IMG/VR virus record: IMGVR_UViG_3300020408_000003
Location: 1-64,000 of that record
Direction: 5' to 3' (one strand)
Length of the DNA: 64,000 bases
From: a virus
A model generated the notes under the pieces. That model was not told the origin of the DNA. It saw nothing but the letters and a program-made list of their open reading frames with translations, and did no database searches. Positions 40,431 to 50,054 of this stretch are shown here, piece after piece (the stretch's first letter is position 1; each line of letters opens with the position of its first letter). Position numbers and translations under genes: made by a program.

Positions 40431-41050
40431 TATGACCACCTCGGACCAAGAGTCCAACAAACTAAAGATTTTCGAGTGCCTTCAGTTACTGGAGTTACTT
40501 CATGTAATAAAAAAGATGGAAACGCTACAAGAGATCCGGCCTTTAAATTTTCTATTTTTAAAGCAGGTTTACCCTCTTCATCCATTTTACCATACCATAT
40601 TTTTAAATCACCACCTTTATATTCTGAAGGATCATTTAACATAATGCTATAAGATAATTTTCTAATATTATTTGATTGATTAAATACTTTTGCTTCATCA
40701 AGATGCGCTTTAAATTCGCCGCCATTGTGACCGTGATATGTTGTATGTTGAAAAGGTTCCCAACTACTTAAATTAAATAAGTAATGCATTCCATTCATTT
40801 CTTGTAAAAGTCCTGTCATTTTTTGAAATAACCATTCTGTATTTTCATTCGGATGAAACCATTTTATTTCACAAGTTCTATAATCTGATTTTTGATTATC
40901 GCTACTTACTTTAGATTCTTCGGCTTCAATGTCAGAAGCATTATCTTCTATTTTGTCAAGATCTTCTTGTGATAAAAAATCAGATATAGTTACAACATAA
41001 CTATTCCAATCATGGTTATGATTACTTTCTGGCGGGTATATTGAATACAT
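40430..41050 (-). CDS. 2OG-Fe(II) oxygenase, prolyl-4-hydroxylase-like
   Basis: 206 residues. H116-L-D118 (FKAHLDEAK), H183 (LLHEVTPV) and a basic residue at R193/K194 form the iron and 2-oxoglutarate site; YKGGDLKIW and GSLVAFPSFLLHEVTPV are typical of the PiuC/P4H type. These enzymes are frequent in cyanophages just downstream of gene 44. The substrate is unknown. Confidence 0.85.
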   Translation of the reverse strand: MYSIYPPESNHNHDWNSYVVTISDFLSQEDLDKIEDNASDIEAEESKVSSDNQKSDYRTCEIKWFHPNENTEWLFQKMTGLLQEMNGMHYLFNLSSWEPFQHTTYHGHNGGEFKAHLDEAKVFNQSNNIRKLSYSIMLNDPSEYKGGDLKIWYGKMDEEGKPALKIENLKAGSLVAFPSFLLHEVTPVTEGTRKSLVCWTLGPRWS

Positions 41051-41988
41051 TATTTAAACTCCACGTTTGCCATAATTTCGGTTAAACAAGCGACCACGTT
41101 TAATTCGTGATCAGCTACAAAAGCATTTTTATATTGATAGTCGGCTAATATAAGAACAACTTGAGGAATGCTTTGCGGTGCGATATGATTTGTCATATTA
41201 TCATATATACCACGAAAAATATACGAAGCATCGGTATCAATATTATTTGCCACCCATTGTCGCATATTTTTAAAATCTTTGTCTTTTATCAATTGTAAAA
41301 GATTTGAAAAAACGTCATGTCCAACAGCATCACTGCCATTCCAATTAAAATTCCCAGTAGCACTATTCTTTTGTAATTCATTTAAAATTCTTCTCCAATC
41401 AGGTGCAAACTTTAATATTAAATCAGCAATCATCATTTTATTATATGTAATATTATTTTCTGATAATATTAATTCACATCTTTTTAAGAAGTCCGGACAG
41501 AGTTCACTTAGTATTTGTTTATTAGTATTAAACTCATAAACTGCACAACGAGAATGCAGTGGCGAAATAATTCTATTTTTAAAATTACAAGTTAGAATGA
41601 ATCTACAGTTATTTGCAAATTCTTCGATAAATCCACGGAGTGCTGGTTGAGTTGATTGCGGATTAAGATAATCGGCTTCATCAAGAATAACGACCTTTAT
41701 ACCACCTTGTAAAGATACCGAACTAGCAAATTGTTTGATTTTACCACGTAATATATCAATATTACCTTCTTCAGAACCATTTATAATAATGTAGTCTAAA
41801 CCTAATTCATTACAAATAGCTTTAGCCACTGTAGTCTTACCAAGACCAGCGGTACCTGTAAACAACATATTCTGTAGTTCACCAGTTTCAATTACTTTTT
41901 GAAACTGTTCTTTTAAATTTTTAGGTAATAAAGTATCGTTTATAGTTTTTGGACGATACTTTTCAACCCATAAAAAATCATTTGACAT
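41050..41988 (-). CDS. 44: Clamp loader large subunit, gp44-like
   Basis: 312 residues, AAA+ ATPase. Walker A is GTAGLGKTTVAK, Walker B VVILDEADYLN, sensor 1 is in FILTCNFKN, and SRC is in LHSRCAVYEF. Drives gp45 loading with gp62. Confidence 0.93.
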   Translation of the reverse strand: MSNDFLWVEKYRPKTINDTLLPKNLKEQFQKVIETGELQNMLFTGTAGLGKTTVAKAICNELGLDYIIINGSEEGNIDILRGKIKQFASSVSLQGGIKVVILDEADYLNPQSTQPALRGFIEEFANNCRFILTCNFKNRIISPLHSRCAVYEFNTNKQILSELCPDFLKRCELILSENNITYNKMMIADLILKFAPDWRRILNELQKNSATGNFNWNGSDAVGHDVFSNLLQLIKDKDFKNMRQWVANNIDTDASYIFRGIYDNMTNHIAPQSIPQVVLILADYQYKNAFVADHELNVVACLTEIMANVEFK

Positions 41989-42005
41989 ACTTTCACCATA
42001 ATATA

Positions 42006-42034
42006 ATTATAACACATTTCAAATAGAAAGTACA
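42006..42034 (-). promoter_or_regulatory. Early-type promoter for gene 44
   Basis: TGTACT, 17-nt spacer, TATAAT on the minus strand, ending 18 nt upstream of ATG 41988. Confidence 0.65.
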
Positions 42035-42036
42035 TA

Positions 42037-42291
42037 TTAAGAATTAAGAGCTTTTTCCTGTTCTAATTCTTCTACGCCCTGAATAACCTGTATGCATTGA
42101 TCTCTCAATCCGCCTATAGTTGAAAGTTCTTCACCTTTAAACGCACCCCTTTGACACATTGCATCAATGACAGCAACCATACTTCTGCAAGATTTATTAG
42201 CGAGATCTTGTACTACTTTTTCTTTTGCTGCTACCGTATCGATATTATCGACTGTAACTACTTTTTCAGTTGTTTCAACTTCTTTTGCCAT
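42037..42291 (-). CDS. Small protein between genes 45 and 44
   Basis: 84 residues from ATG 42291, which has GGAG eight bases upstream inside the end of gene 45. Acidic at both ends, with a helical middle (KEKVVQDLANKSCRSMVAVIDAM). It could be a gp33-type late co-activator or similar by position with the clamp gene, but I see no motif. Confidence 0.55.
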   Translation of the reverse strand: MAKEVETTEKVVTVDNIDTVAAKEKVVQDLANKSCRSMVAVIDAMCQRGAFKGEELSTIGGLRDQCIQVIQGVEELEQEKALNS

Positions 42292-42292
42292 A

Positions 42293-42970
42293 TTATACTC
42301 CAAATGTTGATGACTTTTCTAATGCGATCCAATACTTAACATTCATTCTTGGATTCGAAAATTGTGATATTAATTTAGATGATATTTCTACATCATAATC
42401 ATCAGGTATTATTTTAAGATTACTTATATTTAAAATATAATTAAAAACCGTACCTTCTTGGTATTCACCAGGAATATCGATAGAGAAAGTATTAGATGTA
42501 GTATTTTGACTATCGATAACTGAGATTTTAATTGCTCCGTCGCTATTTGCAATAGACACTTCAGTATGTCCTAACGTTGATGCAGCTCTTTTTATTTTAT
42601 CTAAAACAGCAGATTCTAATTTAAATTTAACTTCGCCTTCAGGCATAACAATATCTTTTGATGGTGTTGTAAGCGTATCAATTGCAGAATAAAAATACTT
42701 TATTTTACTTCTACCAGTTGAATCACTGATAGTTAAATATTCATCTTCAAAAGACAGATTGGGTTTATCTACTAAATTAGTAACGCCAATAAATTCGCTT
42801 AAATCGTATATTCCAAAACATTTAGGAAACGTATCGTCAAGTTCTGCGATCGATAATACATTACGAGCTTCACTTATAGTTTTTAGTTTAGTACCTTCTT
42901 TTACTAATATATTTTGATTTATATCAGCAAAATTTTTAAATATTGTCATTGTATTGTCAGAAAATTCCAT
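42293..42970 (-). CDS. 45: Sliding clamp, gp45-like
   Basis: 225 residues, T4 gp45 length (228). The pattern FSDNTMTIFKNFADINQNILVKEG and FPKCFGIYDLSEFIGV is typical. It forms the trimeric processivity clamp for gp43 and, with gp55 and gp33, activates late TATAAATA promoters. Confidence 0.9.
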   Translation of the reverse strand: MEFSDNTMTIFKNFADINQNILVKEGTKLKTISEARNVLSIAELDDTFPKCFGIYDLSEFIGVTNLVDKPNLSFEDEYLTISDSTGRSKIKYFYSAIDTLTTPSKDIVMPEGEVKFKLESAVLDKIKRAASTLGHTEVSIANSDGAIKISVIDSQNTTSNTFSIDIPGEYQEGTVFNYILNISNLKIIPDDYDVEISSKLISQFSNPRMNVKYWIALEKSSTFGV

Positions 42971-42995
42971 ATTATAACCTCACTTTTCTATAATA

Positions 42996-43024
42996 ATTAT
43001 ATAACATTTTTATATATTTGTAAA
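42996..43024 (-). promoter_or_regulatory. Early-type promoter for gene 45
   Basis: TTTACA (43024-43019), 17-nt spacer, TATAAT (43001-42996) on the minus strand. Confidence 0.75.
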
Positions 43025-43027
43025 CAG

Positions 43028-44740
43028 TTAAGCAGCAATCTTTGAAAAGTTTTTTACTTTTGTAAATTCTATTTTATCTTCAAATTTATTATCTAATATT
43101 TCACCTTTATGAGATATGACAAATACATTTGTTTCATCTGGAAGCGTTGTTAATATTTTTAATAAATTTTCTACACCTTCATGATCTAATGAAGAATCAA
43201 AGGTTTCATCTAATATTAACAAATTAGTTGATACTGAATTTTTCATTTTAGCTATTTGACGCCACGTAAACAATAAAGATAAATCTATTCTTTGTTTTTC
43301 ACCTTCTGAAAAAGAATCGTATGTAAAATCATCTCTGTGCCTTGATCTTATAGTTTCATTAAATTCTTCATCTAAATCAAAGTGTACGTAAAAATCTAAT
43401 ACTTGTAAATATTGATTAATTAATGTATTCATTACTGGCAAATATTGTTTTATTATTTTTGTTTTTATTCCAGTATCTTTTAGCATTTCGGCCATAGCTG
43501 AATTGTAAGAATATGTTTCATTTCTCACCATCTTTTCATTATATAAATCAGATTTATCTAATATCAGTTTTTCTAATTGAGACTTTGCGCTTGTTAAATC
43601 GGCAGAAACATCGTTGCTTAAAAAATCTTGATATTCTTGTATACTATTCTGTAATGATCTTATTAAATTATTATTACTATTAATAATCATTTGTCTTTCT
43701 CTTACAGAACCAAGATTATGATTCCAATTATTAATATCTTGTATTATACCTTCATGCTCATCTTTTATTAAAGTTAATCTACTTTGTAAACTTTTTGCTT
43801 CTACTCTTGCTTCTGATAAAGCAGCATCTTTTATATCTTGTGATATATTTTGTTTACATGTTGGGCAGTTATCAGTAGTTTCAAAGAACTTAGCAGTTTT
43901 ACCAATGGCTTTCATTTGAGTTTGAATTTCAGAATTAGCCATCATATTAACGTTTTTTAAATCGTGAAATCTTTTTAGATCATCTTCAATTTGTTTTTGT
44001 TCTTCATCTAATCCATCAGATAATTCTGAATTTTCTTTTTGATGTTGCACTATCTTAGCGTTATATGATTTTATTTTTTCTTCATACTGCTTTTTATTTT
44101 CATCAGTTAGTATTTGAATATCTTTAATATATTTTTTCTGCGTTTCAATTTTATTAGTAGATATATCTATTTTATAATTTAAGTCTTTTAATTCATCTTT
44201 TAATTTAGTCGTTTGTTCTCTTAATATGATATTCATTTTTGAAAAAACATTAATGTCCAGAAGATCCTCTATAACACCTCTCCTGTGTCCAGTTGATAGC
44301 TGCATAAAGGGAATAAATGAGGAGGAACCTAATACAACTACCTGATGAAACGACTTATGATTAAGCTTCAAGATATTTTGTTCAAGGATCTTCTGGTACT
44401 CTTTGGCATGAGAACTTTGATTAATCATAGTGCCATCACGCCAAATCTCAAATGTGTTGGGCTTAATACCTCTTATCACATTATAAACTGATTGACCTAT
44501 CGAAAAATTAACTTCAACAACGCATTCTTTACCGTTAATAGAATTAACAAGCTGTTGTTTATTAATACTTCGATGGGGTTTTCCAAACAAACCGAAAGAT
44601 ACTGCATCTAACATCGTAGATTTACCACAGCCGTTTGGACCAACTATTAAAGTTGATTTATTTTTATTTAAATCTATTTCTGTAAAACTATTACCAGTGG
44701 ATAAAAAGTTTTTCCATTTTACTTTATTAAATTTTATCAT
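43028..44740 (-). CDS. 46: Recombination endonuclease subunit gp46 (Rad50-like)
   Basis: 570 residues. Walker A is VGPNGCGKSTML, the long coiled coil (about 170-400) carries the zinc hook CPTC, the ABC signature is FSEGEKQRIDLSL, and Walker B is LLILDETFDSSLD. With gp47 it resects DNA ends for recombination-dependent replication and degrades host DNA. Confidence 0.94.
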   Translation of the reverse strand: MIKFNKVKWKNFLSTGNSFTEIDLNKNKSTLIVGPNGCGKSTMLDAVSFGLFGKPHRSINKQQLVNSINGKECVVEVNFSIGQSVYNVIRGIKPNTFEIWRDGTMINQSSHAKEYQKILEQNILKLNHKSFHQVVVLGSSSFIPFMQLSTGHRRGVIEDLLDINVFSKMNIILREQTTKLKDELKDLNYKIDISTNKIETQKKYIKDIQILTDENKKQYEEKIKSYNAKIVQHQKENSELSDGLDEEQKQIEDDLKRFHDLKNVNMMANSEIQTQMKAIGKTAKFFETTDNCPTCKQNISQDIKDAALSEARVEAKSLQSRLTLIKDEHEGIIQDINNWNHNLGSVRERQMIINSNNNLIRSLQNSIQEYQDFLSNDVSADLTSAKSQLEKLILDKSDLYNEKMVRNETYSYNSAMAEMLKDTGIKTKIIKQYLPVMNTLINQYLQVLDFYVHFDLDEEFNETIRSRHRDDFTYDSFSEGEKQRIDLSLLFTWRQIAKMKNSVSTNLLILDETFDSSLDHEGVENLLKILTTLPDETNVFVISHKGEILDNKFEDKIEFTKVKNFSKIAA

Positions 44741-44928
44741 TTCAACGCCAAAACAAAAAGAATTGCAATTAATAATATATTAGTTAAAATCATTTGTATA
44801 CACAATATTAAGTGATACCAAACCCATCTATGTTTATATAGTGTATGTATATTAACTTTTGTATCAACTTCTTCTGTTTCATTATCTTCCTGTTTCTTTA
44901 AACCAAATATTGTTAACATATCCATCAT
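44737..44928 (-). CDS. Small membrane protein between genes 47 and 46
   Basis: 63 residues, one C-terminal membrane helix (LILCIQMILTNILLIAILFVL). It overlaps gene 46 (ATGA, 44740-44737) and gene 47. A small ORF is often found between 47 and 46 in T4-like phages; function unknown. Confidence 0.6.
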   Translation of the reverse strand: MMDMLTIFGLKKQEDNETEEVDTKVNIHTLYKHRWVWYHLILCIQMILTNILLIAILFVLALK

Positions 44929-45986
44929 GCTATCTCTAAAGATTGAGCCTCTGTCATTAAATCGCGCATATTAATTTTTAATTTATCTTTATCTAAATCT
45001 GTATCAACACCATCAATATAATCGTTCATAAGTTTTGGTGTATCATCAACTTCTAAACCTTCATCAGCTATATTTTGACCAACAAATTCAGAAAAATTTT
45101 CTGCTATTTTTAGTTCGTATATATCTTGATTTTGGATTCTATCTACAAATCTATCAAAAGTAAAACTATCTCCTTTATTAACTACAATAATCTTTACAAA
45201 CTTTTTATCTAAATTAGATACCGTATATGTATTATAATTGGTTTTTGTAGAATTGTAAATGATTTTATGAAATAAAGTAAAAGTATTTTGTATTCTTTCT
45301 AGTTTACGAGTTTCAGTGTCTAGAATATGAAAGTATTTTGGATCATGGGCATCAGACCAAAAATATTCTAATGGCGATCCAAGATACCACACATTTCCTT
45401 TTTTAGATGAAGTATGAAAATGACCAGTTATAACTTGTTCGAATCTATCGACGACACTTGGATCCATTCCATGATGATTGGGTATACCTTTTAGCATATC
45501 AAACCCACATAATTCTAAATGAGCACCTAACCAATCTGCTTTACAATTTTGTATAAAATTCATAGACTGTTGATGATTTTCTTGATTAATCCATGGTAGT
45601 AAAGCCATTTTTAAAGAGCCATATTCCATAACAGTTGGTTCCATAATAATATGGATTTCATTCATGTAATGACCGAGTAATTCTTTTAGAGCATTCAAAT
45701 CATTCGTATTTTTATAATAGGTATCATGATTACCGGGTATGATATCCATAGACATACCACGTTTTCTAATTTCATTTAAAAAACATTTTCTATTATGATT
45801 CAATGCTTTAAAGTTTACAAATTTTCTGTGATCATAATAATCACCAAGATGTACTATTTGTTTTATATTATGTTTTTCACACTCCGGAAAAAATATATTA
45901 TCATAAAAATCTTTGGCATTGTCTAAAAATATTTGTGAAGAATTTCTTATACCACAATGGGTATCATTTAATATAGCTATTTTCAT
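44925..45986 (-). CDS. 47: Recombination endonuclease subunit gp47 (Mre11-like)
   Basis: I place the start at ATG 45986 (MKIAILNDTHCG), which overlaps the upstream stop (TAATG), giving 353 residues; T4 gp47 has 339. Metallophosphatase motifs are NDTHCG, HLGDYYDHR, IPGNHDTYY and TGHFHTS. Partner of gp46. Confidence 0.93.
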   Translation of the reverse strand: MKIAILNDTHCGIRNSSQIFLDNAKDFYDNIFFPECEKHNIKQIVHLGDYYDHRKFVNFKALNHNRKCFLNEIRKRGMSMDIIPGNHDTYYKNTNDLNALKELLGHYMNEIHIIMEPTVMEYGSLKMALLPWINQENHQQSMNFIQNCKADWLGAHLELCGFDMLKGIPNHHGMDPSVVDRFEQVITGHFHTSSKKGNVWYLGSPLEYFWSDAHDPKYFHILDTETRKLERIQNTFTLFHKIIYNSTKTNYNTYTVSNLDKKFVKIIVVNKGDSFTFDRFVDRIQNQDIYELKIAENFSEFVGQNIADEGLEVDDTPKLMNDYIDGVDTDLDKDKLKINMRDLMTEAQSLEIA

Positions 45987-46321
45987 TATTTCTTTTGTAC
46001 ACCTTGGCTTATAACACAATATATATTATAATTGAAATGATATTCAAACATCGTATATGTATTTGTTGTTGGATTAAAATAAAATGACATTGGTATTATT
46101 TCCATTTCATCTTGTAATCCATCTTCTGATCTTACTTTAGTTGTTTGTAAACCTTCAAATATTAATACTTCTTTTCTACTACCAGTAGTTTCTTCGGCCA
46201 TTGATCTTTCCATACATAACACTGGTTTATCATTCCATGTCATACCTAAAGATACTGTTACTGTTACTAATACTAAAACTATTACAGCAACTAACATTAA
46301 TATTACGGGAAATTTATTCAT
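45986..46321 (-). CDS. Membrane-anchored protein of unknown function
   Basis: 111 residues. An N-terminal membrane helix (VILMLVAVIVLVLVTVTVSLG) is followed by a likely periplasmic domain with two cysteines (C36, C102). It is located between genes 55 and 47 with stop-start overlaps on both sides. Confidence 0.6.
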   Translation of the reverse strand: MNKFPVILMLVAVIVLVLVTVTVSLGMTWNDKPVLCMERSMAEETTGSRKEVLIFEGLQTTKVRSEDGLQDEMEIIPMSFYFNPTTNTYTMFEYHFNYNIYCVISQGVQKK

Positions 46322-46905
46322 GTCATAAACTCACTTAAATCTGAATCAGCACTCACTGTTCTCTTTTTTCTAGTTTTTTCTTGTTTTGCGAAAGCTTTTA
46401 TCTTATCGTCAGTATATCGTACCTTTTCAATTCTATCTTTTAAAGAATCGACAAAAGCACTAACTATAGGAGCAGAACCTTCTTCTGCTACCACAAATTC
46501 TTCTAATCCAGAAGAACTTAAATATTTCATTTTTATGTCTTGTTGTTTCTTTTCTTTTGCAATTCTTCGAAGAAAGGCATACCAAGTAATTTGAGTAAAA
46601 TAAGCAAAAGCATTTGGATTACCAGTTCTTGTTGCAGCTTCTAAATTATAATTACCGATTGCTTTTAAACAGTTTTCTACAGCGTCCATAACCATTTCTT
46701 CTCTATACGTATATCGTATAAAGTTAGCCTTATGTGACAACCCTTCAGCTATCCTTAAAAAGCATTGCGCAACATAGTTTGGCACTTTAGGTATTTCTTT
46801 TTTCTTAGATTTTGCTGCATCAGCAATTTTTACATAATCTACAACTGCCTGAGAAAATTCAGCGTTATTAACATAATGTATATTTTTCTTATTTCTTCTT
46901 GGCAT
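46318..46905 (-). CDS. 55: Late-transcription sigma factor, gp55-like
   Basis: 195 residues (T4 gp55 has 185). YREEMVMDAVENCLKAIGNYNLEA and PNAFAYFTQITWYAFLRRIAKEKKQQD are the sigma region-2-like signature of gp55. It directs RNA polymerase to TATAAATA, examples of which are seen at 4646, 18627, 34979, 50567, 54339, 58783 and 63855. Confidence 0.92.
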   Translation of the reverse strand: MPRRNKKNIHYVNNAEFSQAVVDYVKIADAAKSKKKEIPKVPNYVAQCFLRIAEGLSHKANFIRYTYREEMVMDAVENCLKAIGNYNLEAATRTGNPNAFAYFTQITWYAFLRRIAKEKKQQDIKMKYLSSSGLEEFVVAEEGSAPIVSAFVDSLKDRIEKVRYTDDKIKAFAKQEKTRKKRTVSADSDLSEFMT

Positions 46906-46927
46906 AATTTACTCCATTAATAAAGAT

Positions 46928-46956
46928 ATAATATCACACATTGACGTTCATGTAAA
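46928..46956 (-). promoter_or_regulatory. Early-type promoter for gene 55
   Basis: TTTACA (46956-46951), 17-nt spacer, TATTAT (46933-46928) on the minus strand. Confidence 0.7.
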
Positions 46957-46991
46957 TATATATTTTTTTAAATAAAAACAAAAAATAATGG

Positions 46992-47020
46992 TTTACAAAA
47001 CTTAGATTTTAGTATATAAT
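46992..47020 (+). promoter_or_regulatory. Plus-strand early-type promoter reading against the local genes
   Basis: TTTACA (46992-46997), 17-nt spacer, TATAAT (47015-47020) on the plus strand, matching the phage consensus exactly. Downstream are GGGGGAG (47036-47042), GTG at 47053 and a 7-codon frame. The transcript would be antisense to the 47050 gene. Confidence 0.6.
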
Positions 47021-47049
47021 AAATTAAGGTATTTTGGGGGAGAGATATA

Positions 47050-47508
47050 CTAGTGAAACGTTTTAGGAAATTGTAAAATATTTGATGTTTTATCGCTGTC
47101 TTTCGCTTCTTGTTGATCTAAATGTTGTTCTATATATTCATGTACTTCGTCGTCGGTCAAATCGTCTAAATGATCTAAATCAATAGGATCTAAATCAGGT
47201 TTTTCTTTTAAAAATTCATTTAATTTAGATAAAGATTTGGTGTATAATTTATATAAATCTGGTGACGGAGTTGATTCTCCAACAACATGTTCTGCATTAA
47301 CTGATTGTAAAGTATTAGGATCATCATTAAAAGATAACCATGGTCTGAAACTAAAAAATTTATAACCGTTTCTAATATTTACTGAATCCTGCAATTTCAT
47401 TGCTTTTCTAATTAATATGGCAGAAGTTTCAATCGTATCCCATTGTACGACTTCACATATTATCTCTTCACCTGTACTTAATTTAAAATGTTTAATATTA
47501 TCTTTCAT
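47050..47508 (-). CDS. Conserved protein downstream of uvsW, LSm-like start
   Basis: 152 residues. KHFKLSTGEEIICEVVQWD looks like a small beta-barrel (LSm/Hfq-like) strand pair, and the C-terminus is acidic (DLDPIDLDHLDDLTDDE). I recognise this as a conserved neighbour of uvsW in marine T4-like phages. Function unknown. It overlaps the uvsW stop by 4 nt. Confidence 0.65.
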   Translation of the reverse strand: MKDNIKHFKLSTGEEIICEVVQWDTIETSAILIRKAMKLQDSVNIRNGYKFFSFRPWLSFNDDPNTLQSVNAEHVVGESTPSPDLYKLYTKSLSKLNEFLKEKPDLDPIDLDHLDDLTDDEVHEYIEQHLDQQEAKDSDKTSNILQFPKTFH

Positions 47509-48974
47509 ATTTCTACTTCGTATGTTTTAAAATTAAATTTTTCTTTATCGTATATTTTTAATCTTTCTTTCCCGTGTTGCCAACTAAAGTTTTTATTTGT
47601 ATCATTACATAAATTATCTATAATATCAAAAAGTTTAGTTGGCATTCCATTATCAGATTTTCTTAGTCCTCTTCCGATCGATTGTAATACTCTGATTTGT
47701 GATTTGCTGGGACTGGCAAAAACAATATTATGAAGATTACGAATATTAATACCAGTGGAAAAAGTACCAAGACTGGCAACAATAATAGCATTCTTTTGTT
47801 TTTCAACTATACCTCTTATCGCTTCTCTATCTGTTGTTTCGGTTGCACCAGATACAAAAAATACTTTGCGCGCTTCGTTTACTTTATTATTTATTAATTG
47901 AAATAAAGGTTTTCCGTGTTTTTCTACCCAATTAAAAAGCACTAATGTATTGCCTTTCTGATCAACCGCTAAATTGGTTATAAATTTATTTCTTTTATCA
48001 TTATCAACTATATATTCTATTTCTTCTTGATACGTTTTCTTTCCAAAATTTTCCCGGTCGTTTTTTAAATAATTTAGAATTATTCGATGTATGTCTAACT
48101 TTGCCAATGTATCATTATCTTGTAAAGCTTTTGTTGTCGTAACTTTATAAGTTTTACCAAACAGACCTTGTAAAACTAATTCATGAGTTTGAGTTCCATC
48201 TAAAGTACCTGTAGTTCCGTATCGATATTCTGCTTCTGTAGCTTTATTCATGATATTCATTAATGATTTCGATTTAAATCCATGGCATTCGTCACCAAAC
48301 ACTGCACCAAATTGTTGAAACCAAATTTTAGGTAATTTGTATATCGATTGCCACGTACTAATGTATATATTTGCATCATTAATTTTTTCTTTACCAGAAT
48401 ATATTTTATGCGCCATATCACTTGGCATATTATAACTTATAAAATCACTATGCATTTGTTCAACTAAACTCGTAGTAGGTACAATGACTAATACTTTTTG
48501 ATTATAGTTAGCTAAAAACCATCGTATCAAATAATAAATTATCAACGATTTTCCTGATCCAGTAGGCGATAGTAATATTGATCGTTTTTGACGTATAGCG
48601 TGTGATATTCCAGTAAACTGGTAATCTCTTAATTCAAATGGTAAATTTAATGTTTTAGCAAAATAAAATATATCTTCTGGCTTAACGTTATTGATGTCAG
48701 TGGCTAAACCGTATTTTGTTCGTATTTCCTTTAATTTATAATTACGAGTTTCAGCAAATACCTTTAATTGCGGATATAAACCACCTGGCAATTCTCCGCT
48801 GTTAACATCATACAATCTTATCTTACCATCCCAAACTCTACGTTTAAAAGCTGGCATAAACCTATAACCTGGAACGTAAAAAGAAAAGAATTCTTTTAGT
48901 TCAGCTGCTATGCCATAATCGCAATCGACGTGTAAATTGGAATGATCTAATTTCCTGACTGAAATTGTTTCCAT
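47505..48974 (-). CDS. uvsW: DNA helicase UvsW
   Basis: 489 residues, SF2. Walker A is SPTGSGKS, the DExH box is GDECHG, motif III is TGT, and the C-terminal motif is QSIGRGLRKSD. UvsW processes R-loops and stalled forks, shifting the phage from origin- to recombination-dependent replication. Confidence 0.92.
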   Translation of the reverse strand: METISVRKLDHSNLHVDCDYGIAAELKEFFSFYVPGYRFMPAFKRRVWDGKIRLYDVNSGELPGGLYPQLKVFAETRNYKLKEIRTKYGLATDINNVKPEDIFYFAKTLNLPFELRDYQFTGISHAIRQKRSILLSPTGSGKSLIIYYLIRWFLANYNQKVLVIVPTTSLVEQMHSDFISYNMPSDMAHKIYSGKEKINDANIYISTWQSIYKLPKIWFQQFGAVFGDECHGFKSKSLMNIMNKATEAEYRYGTTGTLDGTQTHELVLQGLFGKTYKVTTTKALQDNDTLAKLDIHRIILNYLKNDRENFGKKTYQEEIEYIVDNDKRNKFITNLAVDQKGNTLVLFNWVEKHGKPLFQLINNKVNEARKVFFVSGATETTDREAIRGIVEKQKNAIIVASLGTFSTGINIRNLHNIVFASPSKSQIRVLQSIGRGLRKSDNGMPTKLFDIIDNLCNDTNKNFSWQHGKERLKIYDKEKFNFKTYEVEI

Positions 48975-49393
48975 CTAATTATATTGCTTATTGTTTGATG
49001 TCGCCATTTTAAGTTATCTATTATCTCTGTCAAAGTATCTACTATCGTTTTATAATATTGTATTTTCTCTTCTGATTTCTGTATTTCAGGATCTGCATCA
49101 TAGTAATAATCCATTTCACCTTTTAATATTTTTAATCCACCAAATGGATCCGGATCCCATTCTAATTTTTCGATTTCATCTTGATCCATTTTTCCATTAT
49201 AGTATAACCATTTTTGTTTTAAAAGGATTTTTTGCTCAAACTCACTTTTTTTCAATATGAGTTTAGCATTCATTAATTTTTCTAAATATTTTGAATGTAA
49301 AATGGGAACTTGTCTAGAAGTCTCATCTAAATGCATTTCACTTATTTTACAATCATCTTTCCATTCATCAAGTAACTGTTTCAAATCAATCAT
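48947..49393 (-). CDS. uvsY: Recombination mediator UvsY
   Basis: 148 residues, like T4 UvsY (137). The helical body and the KWRHQTISNIIRWKQFQSG end are characteristic. It loads UvsX on gp32-coated single-stranded DNA. The 3' end overlaps uvsW by 28 nt. Confidence 0.88.
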   Translation of the reverse strand: MIDLKQLLDEWKDDCKISEMHLDETSRQVPILHSKYLEKLMNAKLILKKSEFEQKILLKQKWLYYNGKMDQDEIEKLEWDPDPFGGLKILKGEMDYYYDADPEIQKSEEKIQYYKTIVDTLTEIIDNLKWRHQTISNIIRWKQFQSGN

Positions 49394-50042
49394 AATTATT
49401 ATCTATATCTTCCTCTTCTTTAGTTTTATATGCCCATTCATCGGTGTGACCAACTGACCACTTTGGTTCTGTTTCTACTCTATAATTTTGAGTACAAACT
49501 TTAAAATCTGGTGTCATTAATTTATCTGGCGTTAATGAACTATCACGCCATATTATTCTATTATTTGGTTGTGCAGCAAACTGACCGTTTTTTAACTGTA
49601 TTATATTAAACGATTTATGTTCAGGATCATGTTCAGAGAAGTTTTGATCTAGCGTCGATCTTTCTGAGTGGCAATTGTCAATCGTAAAAAGATATTCACC
49701 TGGATGCATCTTTTTATCTTTTCCAAAAAATTCGCAATTACTTAAAAGCGGTTTTTCTACCACAGTTAAATTATAATCAAAACAATCCCATAATTGTAAA
49801 ACATCAAGCGGCAAATCGCCGTGATCATCTATTTTCCATACAAATGCTGATATTGGAAGTTTATCGAATAAAGCGCCGTAATCCGTTAACAACGTTTCAA
49901 AATATAATGCTTTACTCATTGTGGACTTTACGCTAACCCAGATTCCTGGTGTATATTCGCCGTGTCCTTTTTCTAAATCATATAAATATTCTTTTCTCAC
50001 GAATACGTTCATTGGTGGTAAATTATGTACTAAAAATGCCAT
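49386..50042 (-). CDS. Conserved marine T4-like protein
   Basis: 218 residues. GIWVSVKSTMSKALYFETLLTDYGALFDKLPISAFVW is the recognisable block of a family found in cyanophages in the same area. Function unknown. No membrane segment. Confidence 0.7.
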   Translation of the reverse strand: MAFLVHNLPPMNVFVRKEYLYDLEKGHGEYTPGIWVSVKSTMSKALYFETLLTDYGALFDKLPISAFVWKIDDHGDLPLDVLQLWDCFDYNLTVVEKPLLSNCEFFGKDKKMHPGEYLFTIDNCHSERSTLDQNFSEHDPEHKSFNIIQLKNGQFAAQPNNRIIWRDSSLTPDKLMTPDFKVCTQNYRVETEPKWSVGHTDEWAYKTKEEEDIDNNYD

Positions 50043-50054
50043 ATCAATCCTATA

